From the NCBI RefSeq assembly GCF_020736845.1, contig NZ_JAFFQR010000105.1:62001-126000 (forward strand): a DNA stretch of 64,000 bases. The letters run 5' to 3'. Position numbers and translations under genes: made by a program. The DNA comes from Paenibacillus farraposensis (GTDB lineage: Bacteria; Bacillota; Bacilli; Paenibacillales; Paenibacillaceae). Below the pieces are notes generated by a model. That model was not told where the DNA came from. It worked only from the letters and a program-made list of their open reading frames with translations, and did not search any database. Within the stretch, counting starts at the first letter, position 1. Each line of letters starts with the position of its first letter. Shown here piece after piece: positions 16,583 through 24,493 of the stretch.

Positions 16583-18007
16583 ATGAGTAAAAAGACCATG
16601 TTCGAGAAAATTTGGGATAACCACGTCATCTATCAGGAAGCGGGAAAGCCGAGCATTTTGTACATTGATCTTCACTTGGTACATGAGGTAACCTCGCCGC
16701 AGGCGTTTGAGGGACTTCGTCTGAGCGGGCGCCAGGTGCGCCGTCCAGAGCTTACGTTTGCGACGATGGATCATAACGTACCGACAAAAGATCGCTACAA
16801 TATTACGGACCCGATTTCCAAGCAGCAGATTGATACATTGACTCAAAATTGCCGGGATTTCGGTGTTACATTGTATGATCTGGATACGATTGATCAAGGT
16901 GTCGTTCACGTGATGGGACCTGAGCTTGGTCTGACTCACCCGGGGAAAACGATTGTTTGTGGTGACAGCCATACGTCCACACACGGCGCATTCGGGGCGC
17001 TTGCGTTTGGGATCGGAACAAGCGAGGTTGAGCATGTACTGGCGACGCAATGTCTTCAGCAGGCCAAGGCCAAAACGATGGAAGTTCGTTTTGTCGGTTG
17101 CCGCAAACCGGGTGTAACAGCAAAGGACATGATTCTGGGCGTTATTGCTAAATATGGTACTGATTTCGCTACAGGCTATGTTATTGAGTACACAGGTGAG
17201 TCCATCCGTGAATTGAGCATGGAAGAGCGCATGACGGTGTGCAATATGTCCATAGAAGGCGGAGCTAGAGCCGGCATGATCGCACCAGATGAAACGACCT
17301 TCAATTACTTGCGTGGACGTGAGCATGTACCGCAAGGAGCTGCTTTTGAGCAGGTAGTTGCTGAGTGGAAAAAGCTTGTAACAGATGAAGGCGCTGAGTT
17401 TGACACCGTGCTGGAGTTTGATGTAGATACTTTAATTCCGCAAGTGACTTGGGGCACCAGCCCGGGCATGGGTACAGATATTTCTTCGAACGTACCGATT
17501 CCGGCAGAATTGCCGACGGAAAATGAACGCAAAGCGGCTGAAAAAGCGCTTGAATATATGGATTTGAAGCCAGGCACTCCGATGACGGAGATTGCGATTG
17601 ATTATGTGTTTATCGGTTCCTGCACAAACGGGCGGATTGAAGATTTGCGTGCTGCAGCCGAGGTTGCCAGAGGCTACCAGGTATCCGACAGAGTAACGGC
17701 AATCGTCGTACCAGGTTCGGGTCGTGTGAAAATTCAGGCTGAGCAGGAAGGGCTGGACGTTATTTTCAAGGAAGCCGGTTTTGAGTGGCGTGAAGCGGGA
17801 TGCAGCATGTGTCTTGCGATGAATCCGGACGTACTTCAACCGGGACAGCGCTGTGCATCGACCTCTAACCGCAACTTTGAAGGTCGTCAGGGACGCGGAG
17901 GGCGAACTCACCTCGTATCCCCGGCAATGGCAGCCGCTGCGGCGATTCATGGACATTTTGTTGATGTACGGGATTGGAAATTCAAGCAGGAAGCAGTAGT
18001 CCGCTAG
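16583..18007 (+). CDS. leuC: 3-isopropylmalate dehydratase large subunit
   Basis: With LeuD it isomerises 2-isopropylmalate to 3-isopropylmalate in leucine synthesis. In 474 residues, the aconitase-family cluster ligands are in FIGSCTNGR and [38 protein letters not shown] and the C-terminal [10 protein letters not shown] signature are present. I chose ATG 16583 over the TTG three bases upstream because AGGGGTG lies at better spacing. leuD follows after 20 bases. leuA and leuB are not adjacent in this window. Confidence 0.97.
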   Translation: MSKKTMFEKIWDNHVIYQEAGKPSILYIDLHLVHEVTSPQAFEGLRLSGRQVRRPELTFATMDHNVPTKDRYNITDPISKQQIDTLTQNCRDFGVTLYDLDTIDQGVVHVMGPELGLTHPGKTIVCGDSHTSTHGAFGALAFGIGTSEVEHVLATQCLQQAKAKTMEVRFVGCRKPGVTAKDMILGVIAKYGTDFATGYVIEYTGESIRELSMEERMTVCNMSIEGGARAGMIAPDETTFNYLRGREHVPQGAAFEQVVAEWKKLVTDEGAEFDTVLEFDVDTLIPQVTWGTSPGMGTDISSNVPIPAELPTENERKAAEKALEYMDLKPGTPMTEIAIDYVFIGSCTNGRIEDLRAAAEVARGYQVSDRVTAIVVPGSGRVKIQAEQEGLDVIFKEAGFEWREAGCSMCLAMNPDVLQPGQRCASTSNRNFEGRQGRGGRTHLVSPAMAAAAAIHGHFVDVRDWKFKQEAVVR

Positions 18008-18027
18008 GATACGGGGAGGAATTTGTC

Positions 18028-18630
18028 ATGGAAGCATTCACAACTTTAAAAGGAATTGTAGCTCCTGTGGATCGGGTAAACGTAGATACGGACGCTATTA
18101 TTCCCAAGCAATTTTTGAAACGAATCGAACGCACAGGCTTTGGACAGTTTTTGTTCTACGAGTGGCGTTTTGATGAGGCGGGAAATATGAATCCTGAATT
18201 TGAACCGAACAAGCCTCGCTATGCAGGGGCATCTGTACTGATCTCTCGTGCCAACTTTGGCTGCGGCTCCTCTCGTGAGCATGCGCCGTGGGCGATTATG
18301 GACTATGGATTTCGCTGTGTCATCGCACCGTCTTTTGCCGATATCTTCTATAATAACTGCTTTAAAAATGGTATTTTGCCGATCAAGCTGTCTGAGGAGC
18401 AGGTAGAGGATTTATTCCAGCGCACAGCACAGAATGATAGCTACCAGTTGAACGTTGACCTCAATGAAAAAACAATTACAGACGATTATGGTCTGCAGAT
18501 TGATTTTGATCTGGATGAGCATCGTCGCCAATTCCTGCTGCAAGGCTTGGATGACATTGGGTTGACGCTCCAGCACGAGGCTGAAATTCTGGCGTATGAG
18601 CAAAAGCGTGCTGCGAAGCAAGGTGCATAA
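18028..18630 (+). CDS. leuD: 3-isopropylmalate dehydratase small subunit
   Basis: The small swivelling subunit of isopropylmalate isomerase, 200 residues. The signature NVDTDAIIPKQFLKRI near the N-terminus and ANFGCGSSREHAPWAI, which closes the substrate site, are both intact. ATG 18028 sits eight bases after GGGGAGGA. An upstream in-frame extension reaches into leuC and is rejected. A terminator hairpin follows 16 bases after the stop. Confidence 0.97.
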   Translation: MEAFTTLKGIVAPVDRVNVDTDAIIPKQFLKRIERTGFGQFLFYEWRFDEAGNMNPEFEPNKPRYAGASVLISRANFGCGSSREHAPWAIMDYGFRCVIAPSFADIFYNNCFKNGILPIKLSEEQVEDLFQRTAQNDSYQLNVDLNEKTITDDYGLQIDFDLDEHRRQFLLQGLDDIGLTLQHEAEILAYEQKRAAKQGA

Positions 18631-18645
18631 CCTCATTTGAACGAC

Positions 18646-18684
18646 AAGCCCGTATCGGTAATTATATTGCCTGCGGGCTTTTGT
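18646..18684 (+). terminator. leuCD terminator
   Basis: AAGCCCG and CGGGCTT arms followed by TTGTT; placed directly after leuD. Confidence 0.75.
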
Positions 18685-18812
18685 TATATGAAGATAAATT
18701 GGCAAATAAGGGGTTGACGGCTCGACTGTGCATGGTATTGTAAATGTAGTAAGTAGAAAGATTATCCCTGTTCAAGAGCGTAAAATTACATACATAAGTT
18801 AGGGGAATGAGG

Positions 18813-20324
18813 ATGAAGAAATACAGTTGGGTGATATGGGCGGCGATTTTGATCTGGTCGTGGCCGTCCTTCCCTCATGCGAATGCGGCTGGAGCAGACT
18901 TGTTTCTGGATGGTAAAAGAGTGGAGGCACCGGCGGATGCCAGGCCTGAAATGATCAATGGCAAGGTGATGGTACCGCTTCGGGTGGTTGGGGAGCAGCT
19001 TGGATATCAATTCAAGTGGGAGCCGCAAGCATATAAAATTTCAATTCAAAAAAACAGCACGGACATGTCCATGTACATAGGCCGCACGTCGGCTGATGTG
19101 AATGGAAAAACCGTTAGTCTGGATGCGCCTCCAATGCTTCGCGGCAATTCTACCATAGTTCCGCTGCGTTTTGTAGGCGAACAGATGGGCTTAAAAGTAG
19201 ATTGGAATAATCAGAGCAAATCCGTAAATCTCAGTCAAAAGGCAGCAGCTCCACAGCAAAAGACTTCTGCCACTGCAACAACGACAACAAAAACCAAAAC
19301 CAATGAAGCAGACAAGCATACTGCAACTGCAGCACCGTCCAAGCAGCAGAATACAGAGCAGCCCCAAGCAAATAGGCTGCTTGTGCACAACATAGCTTTT
19401 GCCGATGAAGTGCTAAAGATTTCTTTGAACCAACATGCAGATCCTAAAGTATCGCCAATGACAGGACCTGACCGCATTGTTGTGGATTTGCCAGGAGCAG
19501 CGCTGGCCCCTGAGTTTTCCCGCTCATTCCCCGTTCGCAGCGATGGTACTCGGGCATTGACGAATAGTAAGAGCGAAGACGTACAGGAAATCCGATTTGC
19601 TCCCTCTGATGAAACAAAAGGGGGTGTTCGTGTCGTCATTGCTTTGAATCAAGCACGGGATTACAAGCTTTCATCCAATAGCAAGGGTGAGATCACTCTC
19701 CAATTGCGTGAACGAAGTCAGAATCCGGTGGTCACACCGACCTATGTTGAAGGAAAGCGGATTGTCGTCATCGATCCCGGACATGGCGGCAAAGACCCTG
19801 GATCAGGCAGTATAGCTGGACGACACGAGAAGGAATTCACACTGGCTGTAGCATTGAAGGTTCAGCAGCTTTTGCAAGCCGACCCTGACATCCAGATTGT
19901 AATGACCCGCGATCGTGATACGTATCCGACGCTCGATGAGCGTGCCCAGCTTGCTAATGATCAACAGGCGGGCGTGTTTGTTTCCATTCATGGCAACAGC
20001 ATGCCAGCCTCCAATAATGGAAAAGCCAATGGCTCTGAAACCTATTATGCTCGTCAGGAAAGCTCAAGCCTGGCGGCAATAATGCACAAACATCTTGTAG
20101 CGGCTACGGGCTTCAAGGATAACGGCATAAAGGTCGCCAACCATTTGGTAACAAGAAAATCACAAATGCCGGCTGTACTGCTGGAATGCGGCTATCTAAG
20201 CAATCCGTCTGATGAAGGAGCTATGTTCACGGAAGAAACACAGGAGAGAATAGCAGCAGGGATAGTCGATGGATTAAAAGAGTATTTTGCGACGGAAACG
20301 GAAACAACGGAACCGCTGAACTAG
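18813..20324 (+). CDS. N-acetylmuramoyl-L-alanine amidase with copper-amine-oxidase-like and AMIN domains (first copy)
   Basis: A secreted cell-wall hydrolase that cleaves the bond between muramic acid and the stem peptide. In 503 residues, a signal peptide ends near ANA; a copper-amine-oxidase N-terminal-like domain follows (two repeats with VPLRVVGEQLGY and VPLRFVGEQMGL), then a Thr/Lys/Gln-rich linker, an AMIN-type domain (MTGPDRIVVDLPG) and an Amidase_3 zinc domain. Zinc and catalytic residues are in DPGHGGKDPG, EKEFTLA, SIHGN and LLECGYLSN. ATG 18813 has AGGGG seven bases upstream; ATG 18807 is too close to it. A paralogue follows downstream, and a terminator separates the two. Confidence 0.93.
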   Translation: MKKYSWVIWAAILIWSWPSFPHANAAGADLFLDGKRVEAPADARPEMINGKVMVPLRVVGEQLGYQFKWEPQAYKISIQKNSTDMSMYIGRTSADVNGKTVSLDAPPMLRGNSTIVPLRFVGEQMGLKVDWNNQSKSVNLSQKAAAPQQKTSATATTTTKTKTNEADKHTATAAPSKQQNTEQPQANRLLVHNIAFADEVLKISLNQHADPKVSPMTGPDRIVVDLPGAALAPEFSRSFPVRSDGTRALTNSKSEDVQEIRFAPSDETKGGVRVVIALNQARDYKLSSNSKGEITLQLRERSQNPVVTPTYVEGKRIVVIDPGHGGKDPGSGSIAGRHEKEFTLAVALKVQQLLQADPDIQIVMTRDRDTYPTLDERAQLANDQQAGVFVSIHGNSMPASNNGKANGSETYYARQESSSLAAIMHKHLVAATGFKDNGIKVANHLVTRKSQMPAVLLECGYLSNPSDEGAMFTEETQERIAAGIVDGLKEYFATETETTEPLN

Positions 20325-20336
20325 AACCGCTAGAAA

Positions 20337-20392
20337 AAAACTGTTTTCCACCTTTATGGGAATTTATGAAGGTGAAAAGCAGTTTTTTATGT
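20337..20392 (+). terminator. Terminator between the two amidase genes
   Basis: A long hairpin with AAAACTG/CAGTTTT outer and CACCTT/AAGGTG inner arms, ending in TTTTTT. It shows the two amidases are separate transcription units. Confidence 0.75.
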
Positions 20393-20612
20393 TTTAAGCT
20401 TTGACTTTTGACGGGGAGCAAAGGAACTACACTTTGAGTCAAAATTCGACAAAAATAGTTCTTTGGTACGTATATTTCTGATATGATGGAATATATTCGC
20501 AACTTTTGGTGTGGAGTAACGTCTAAAAGGTTGTCTGATATTACATAAGCACGTATATCAGGTCGCCGCACCGGAGCATGTGGCAAAAAAATTATGAATG
20601 GAAGGGTGACGA

Positions 20613-22106
20613 ATGAGGAAATTTGGTTTTTTGTTGTTATTATTTGTCTTCATGTGGGCGGTTCCGGGTTATGGACATGCGGCTTCGAGTGGCACACAAA
20701 TCTATCTCGACGATCAACAGTTAAGTGTCCCTAGCGGTGCTAAGGCACAAGTAATTGGCGGAAGTACAATGGTTCCGCTACGCGTAATTTCTGAAAATTT
20801 AGGATATGACGTGACATGGAAGCAGCAGGCGCGAACCATAACGATTGAGAAGGACGGTACCTCAATCCGAATGATAATCGGAAGTAAGACGGCGACTGTC
20901 AATGGAAGTGACATTAGTCTGGATGCTTCGCCTCTGCTGCGTTCCAATTATGCCCTTGTACCGCTTCGCTTTATCGGGGAGCAAATGGGACTGGACGTAA
21001 AATGGGACAGCAGCTCCAAGTCCGTAAAATTATATACCCGCAGCAGCGGGTCTGGAAACGGGGAGTTTACACCTCCGAAATCCGGGAATAACAGAACAAA
21101 CACAGGTAATGTAACTGCACCGGTTAATAATGTGAGTACAGGTGTTACGCCAGTGCAGGAAATCAGTTTCAGCCAAAATCGCTTAACCATTACCACTGCG
21201 GGCACCGTCAACCCTAAAGCGTTTACGATGACAGGTCCTGATCGGGTTGTTGTGGATTTGCCAGCAACTGCGTTTGCTGATCATTTTGGCGACCAGCAGA
21301 AGCTGGACAGCACCTTGAATGGCTCGCTGGACATTCAGAATGAAGCAGATGTGTCGGGTATCCGTTATTCCTTGTTCCAAAAGGAACCTTCTACGGTTCG
21401 TGTTGTTATTGATTTGAAACATCCGATGAAGTACTCTGCATATAATGATGATTCCAATCATATCTTTGTCGATCTGGCGTCCAAGGATTCCGTCTATACG
21501 ACACCTGACGCAACGCTACCGGATGGCTCAAACGATGATTCACAGACGCAACCTAACAGTAATGGCAAAAAGATCGTTGTTATTGATGCCGGTCATGGAG
21601 CAAAAGATTCTGGAGCAGTCGGAATTTCGAGAAAAAATTACGAAAAGGCCTTCAATCTGGCCATGGCTTTGAAAGTGGAAAGCATCTTAAAGCAGAACCC
21701 CAAACTTCAGGTTGTGCTGACACGCAGTGACGACACCTTCCTGGAGCTTAAACAACGTGTAAAAGTAGCTGAGAATCTCAATGCTGATGTGTTTGTGTCC
21801 ATCCATGCTAACAGCAGCGGCAGTTCAGCTTCCAACGGTACAGAAACGTATTACCAGCGGAGTGCAAGCAAAGCGTTCGCCAACGTAATGCATAAGTACT
21901 TTGCTCCTGCGACGGGTCTGGCAGACCGGGGCATTCGTTATGGCAATTTCCATGTTATTCGGGAAACGACTATGCCAGCCGTATTGCTTGAGGTAGGATA
22001 TTTGAGTAATGCAAAAGAGGAAGCCACACTGTTTGATGAAGATTTCCAAAACCGGGTAGCTCAAGGGATTGCAGATGGCATCACAGCGTATCTTGGTGTA
22101 AAATAA
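20613..22106 (+). CDS. N-acetylmuramoyl-L-alanine amidase with copper-amine-oxidase-like and AMIN domains (second copy)
   Basis: A 497-residue secreted paralogue of the preceding gene with the same domain order. It has a signal peptide ending near GHAAS, two VPLRVISENLGY/VPLRFIGEQMGL repeats (about residues 30-135), a Ser/Gly/Asn-rich linker, an AMIN-type domain (MTGPDRVVVDLP) and Amidase_3. Catalytic and zinc residues are in DAGHGAKDSG, EKAFNLA, SIHANSSG and LLEVGYLSN. ATG 20613 follows GAAGGGTGACGA. The linker differs strongly from the first copy while the domains are conserved, which suggests an older duplication. The role, in growth, separation or sporulation, is not decided by sequence. 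Confidence 0.93.
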   Translation: MRKFGFLLLLFVFMWAVPGYGHAASSGTQIYLDDQQLSVPSGAKAQVIGGSTMVPLRVISENLGYDVTWKQQARTITIEKDGTSIRMIIGSKTATVNGSDISLDASPLLRSNYALVPLRFIGEQMGLDVKWDSSSKSVKLYTRSSGSGNGEFTPPKSGNNRTNTGNVTAPVNNVSTGVTPVQEISFSQNRLTITTAGTVNPKAFTMTGPDRVVVDLPATAFADHFGDQQKLDSTLNGSLDIQNEADVSGIRYSLFQKEPSTVRVVIDLKHPMKYSAYNDDSNHIFVDLASKDSVYTTPDATLPDGSNDDSQTQPNSNGKKIVVIDAGHGAKDSGAVGISRKNYEKAFNLAMALKVESILKQNPKLQVVLTRSDDTFLELKQRVKVAENLNADVFVSIHANSSGSSASNGTETYYQRSASKAFANVMHKYFAPATGLADRGIRYGNFHVIRETTMPAVLLEVGYLSNAKEEATLFDEDFQNRVAQGIADGITAYLGVK

Positions 22107-22151
22107 ATCTTCAACAAATCGCTTGCGAGCGTCAAGCAAGGAGGGGGACTT

Positions 22152-22802
22152 ATGAATAAGAAAATCGTAATTGCAGGTCTGCTGGCATTGTTTGTCATAG
22201 CAGGCGCGGGTTGTGCCTCCAAGCAGACTGCAGCTCCGACAGCTCCGGCTCAGGAAACACAAACGCCTGCTGCGCCCAACACTACGCCTGGGCAAACAAC
22301 CCCTGATTCAACTGCTCAGTCGGCTGAACATAACGGGGCGACTCAGGCTCCCGCATCCCCGTCAACAGAAACTGCAAACACCAAGACGGGAACAGAAAAA
22401 TCAGGAGACCATCAAACAGAGCAGATCACGGTTTATTACACCGATACGCAAGAGAATGGCCTGAAAGAAGAGAAAAAGGAAATTACCTATCCGAGTGAGC
22501 TGGAAAAATACCAAAAGGCGTTTGAAGCTTTGCAAAAGAGCGGCAATTCCGCTTTGGTTCCATTGTGGTCTGATAAAATTTCCGTGCATAAGATCAAATT
22601 GGACAACGGAGCATTAACCATAGATATTTCTCTGCCGGACGAAGCACGTTTGGGTGCAGGCGGCGAGGAATTGGCGATTGATGCTTTGAAGAAAATGATG
22701 TTCCAGTTCAAAGAGATCAAAACACTGGATCTGCTTGTGGATGGACAGGCTCCTGAATCTTTAATGGGACATGTAGATTTGGAACATCCGATGAGCCGTT
22801 AA
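22152..22802 (+). CDS. GerMN-domain lipoprotein
   Basis: A 216-residue lipoprotein. The signal peptide and lipobox (VIAGAGCASK) put the modified Cys at about residue 23. A long Pro/Ala/Thr/Gln-rich spacer (to about residue 90) leads to a C-terminal domain (ITVYYTDTQENGL to the end) resembling GerMN, known from spore germination protein GerM and secreted sporulation proteins. It would be anchored on the outer face of the membrane. It follows the amidase by 45 bases with AAGGAGGGGG as ribosome site, so it probably shares its transcript. A partnership in peptidoglycan remodelling is inference. Confidence 0.85.
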   Translation: MNKKIVIAGLLALFVIAGAGCASKQTAAPTAPAQETQTPAAPNTTPGQTTPDSTAQSAEHNGATQAPASPSTETANTKTGTEKSGDHQTEQITVYYTDTQENGLKEEKKEITYPSELEKYQKAFEALQKSGNSALVPLWSDKISVHKIKLDNGALTIDISLPDEARLGAGGEELAIDALKKMMFQFKEIKTLDLLVDGQAPESLMGHVDLEHPMSR

Positions 22803-22953
22803 CAGACCTGAACATTTGAAGATTTCTCGGAAATTTACACACTTTTCACGTGCAATTTGTGACAGATAATGATAATATAGGAGTGTATTTCTCGCCTATG
22901 CAGGCAGTCATGCACAAATAGTATTCGTTTCTTTCCGGATGATTATTTAGAGT

Positions 22954-22997
22954 GACCGTCTTGATGCGGGTTATCCCGTATCAGGACGTTTTTTTTG
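22954..22997 (+). terminator. Terminator after the GerMN lipoprotein gene
   Basis: GTCTTGATGCGGG pairs with CCCGTATCAGGAC across a four-base loop and is followed by a T8 run. It sits only 18 bases before the nth start. Confidence 0.8.
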
Positions 22998-23014
22998 GCA
23001 GGAGGTAGGATTCC

Positions 23015-23689
23015 GTGAATGCAGCAACCGCACGTCATATATTGGACACCATCGGCACGATGTTTCCGGATGCCCAATGTGAGTTGAACCATGACAATGC
23101 TTTTGAATTAACGATTGCCGTGTTATTGTCAGCTCAATGCTCTGATCAGATGGTCAATAAAGTAACGGCAGACCTGTTTCAAAAATACAAGTCACCCGAG
23201 GATTATTTGGCTGTTCCCCTTGCGGAGCTGGAGCAGGATATTCGCAGAATCGGCTTGTACCGAAACAAGGCCAAGCATATTCATAACCTGTGCCGTATAT
23301 TGATAGACCAGTACGGGGGAGAAGTACCGTCTGAGCATGATCAGCTGGTCAAGCTTCCCGGTGTGGGACGCAAAACGGCTAATGTCGTCGTATCTGTTGC
23401 ATTTAACGTGCCGGCTATTGCAGTGGACACGCATGTAGAGCGCGTATCCAAGCGGCTGTGCCTTGCAGGATGGGATGATTCGGTGCTTGAAGTGGAAAAA
23501 AAGCTGATGAAAAGAGTACCTAAAGATGAATGGTCTTTGACCCACCACAGGCTTATTTTTTTCGGTCGCTACCATTGTAAAGCGCAAAACCCTCAATGTC
23601 AGATATGTCCGTTGCTCGATGTATGCAGGGAAGGCAAGAAACGTATGAAAACGTCCATTATCAGGAAAGATAAGGAACGTAAAGCTTAA
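23015..23689 (+). CDS. nth: Endonuclease III (DNA glycosylase/AP lyase)
   Basis: Removes oxidised pyrimidines and nicks the AP site in base-excision repair. In 224 residues, the helix-hairpin-helix LPGVGRKTANVV carries the catalytic Lys, the catalytic Asp is in AVDTHVERVS, and the C-terminal [4Fe-4S] loop has C-x6-C-x2-C-x5-C (CKAQNPQC, CPLLDVC). GTG 23015 follows GGAGGTAGGATTCC. A Lys/Arg-rich tail (about 15 residues) extends past the cluster. Confidence 0.96.
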   Translation: MNAATARHILDTIGTMFPDAQCELNHDNAFELTIAVLLSAQCSDQMVNKVTADLFQKYKSPEDYLAVPLAELEQDIRRIGLYRNKAKHIHNLCRILIDQYGGEVPSEHDQLVKLPGVGRKTANVVVSVAFNVPAIAVDTHVERVSKRLCLAGWDDSVLEVEKKLMKRVPKDEWSLTHHRLIFFGRYHCKAQNPQCQICPLLDVCREGKKRMKTSIIRKDKERKA

Positions 23690-23747
23690 AGACCCAGAGA
23701 GCTTGCAGAGGGTTTAACCATTTATGTGTAGAAAAGGATGAAGAGTA

Positions 23748-24020
23748 ATGAAGTGCATTTCGGTATATACAGACAATTTTGAGGCGTTTTCTGATATTTT
23801 CGAGCAAATTGTATCAACAGAGTTTGCTGAAAATGAAGAGCGCGATCTGGAGGGAATCACGGTCAGCCATTCTGGTGATGTACCTGAGCACTATCTGGAA
23901 CGCATGTCACAAAAGCCGGAAGTGGTCGTAATGAAGGACAAAGCCCGCGGAATTACGATTTTGCAGCATGGTCAAGTGTTTGAAATTTTGCTGCCGGTGC
24001 TTGAGGCAGCAGCAAATTAA
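23748..24020 (+). CDS. Small conserved-looking protein of unknown function
   Basis: A 90-residue acidic, soluble protein (begins MKCISVYTDNFEAFSDIFEQIV). No membrane segment, signal peptide or metal motif is seen. Hydrophobic/charged alternation and a beta-strand-like GITILQHGQVFEILLPVL end suggest a small alpha/beta fold. ATG 23748 lies behind AAGGATGAAGAGTA. It follows nth by 58 bases and is probably co-transcribed. Codon use resembles the neighbours, so it is likely real; I do not recognise the family. Confidence 0.7.
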   Translation: MKCISVYTDNFEAFSDIFEQIVSTEFAENEERDLEGITVSHSGDVPEHYLERMSQKPEVVVMKDKARGITILQHGQVFEILLPVLEAAAN

Positions 24021-24354
24021 GTTCAAGGGGTGGACATGCGCTGCATGGTCCGGTGGGTGCGGTTCGGCTGGTCTGACCAGCCTGAAGACGCATGATCTAC
24101 ACGAGTTCCCGATGTTCTAAAAGGCGTATGTACGTGATGAACAAGCTTATCCGTTGTTTACATATCTTGTTTCATATGTGCTTTTCAAGGTTTTGATGAG
24201 ACATATTCGGTTGCCCAAATACTTATTCCTTTAATCCCGGGAGCGTGGTCAAACGCTTTGAGGCGGCAACGGACCTTATGGAAATGGAACAGGATATTGA
24301 AGCTTTGCTGTAATGAGAGTCTCTAAACAGAGCGTATGACCAAACATATCTTTA
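24021..24354 (+). other. Spacer with a hairpin and a possible gene remnant
   Basis: About 330 bases without a supported gene. GGCTGGTC-T-GACCAGCC at 24066-24082 is a perfect inverted repeat with no T-run. Near the end, an open frame ends KRFEAATDLMEMEQDIEALL at TAA 24311-24313 with no start or ribosome site; it looks like the tail of a lost coding sequence, but the family is not recognised. Confidence 0.35.
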
Positions 24355-24408
24355 AACGAAAAAAGCGTTCTCCAAGTCGGACATTGGCAGAGCGCTTTTT
24401 CGTTTTTA
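24355..24408. terminator. Terminator upstream of the dynamin gene
   Basis: ACGAAAAAAGCG/CGCTTTTTCGT arms with TCT/AGA inner pairs; A- and T-rich flanks on both sides allow bidirectional use. Confidence 0.65.
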
Positions 24409-24493
24409 ATTGTGATGATTCTCACAGTGGCTCAAGAATGCTACAATAAAGCTGTTTGATGCTTTCAAGAGACAAGGAGTGGAACCGTAGCTT

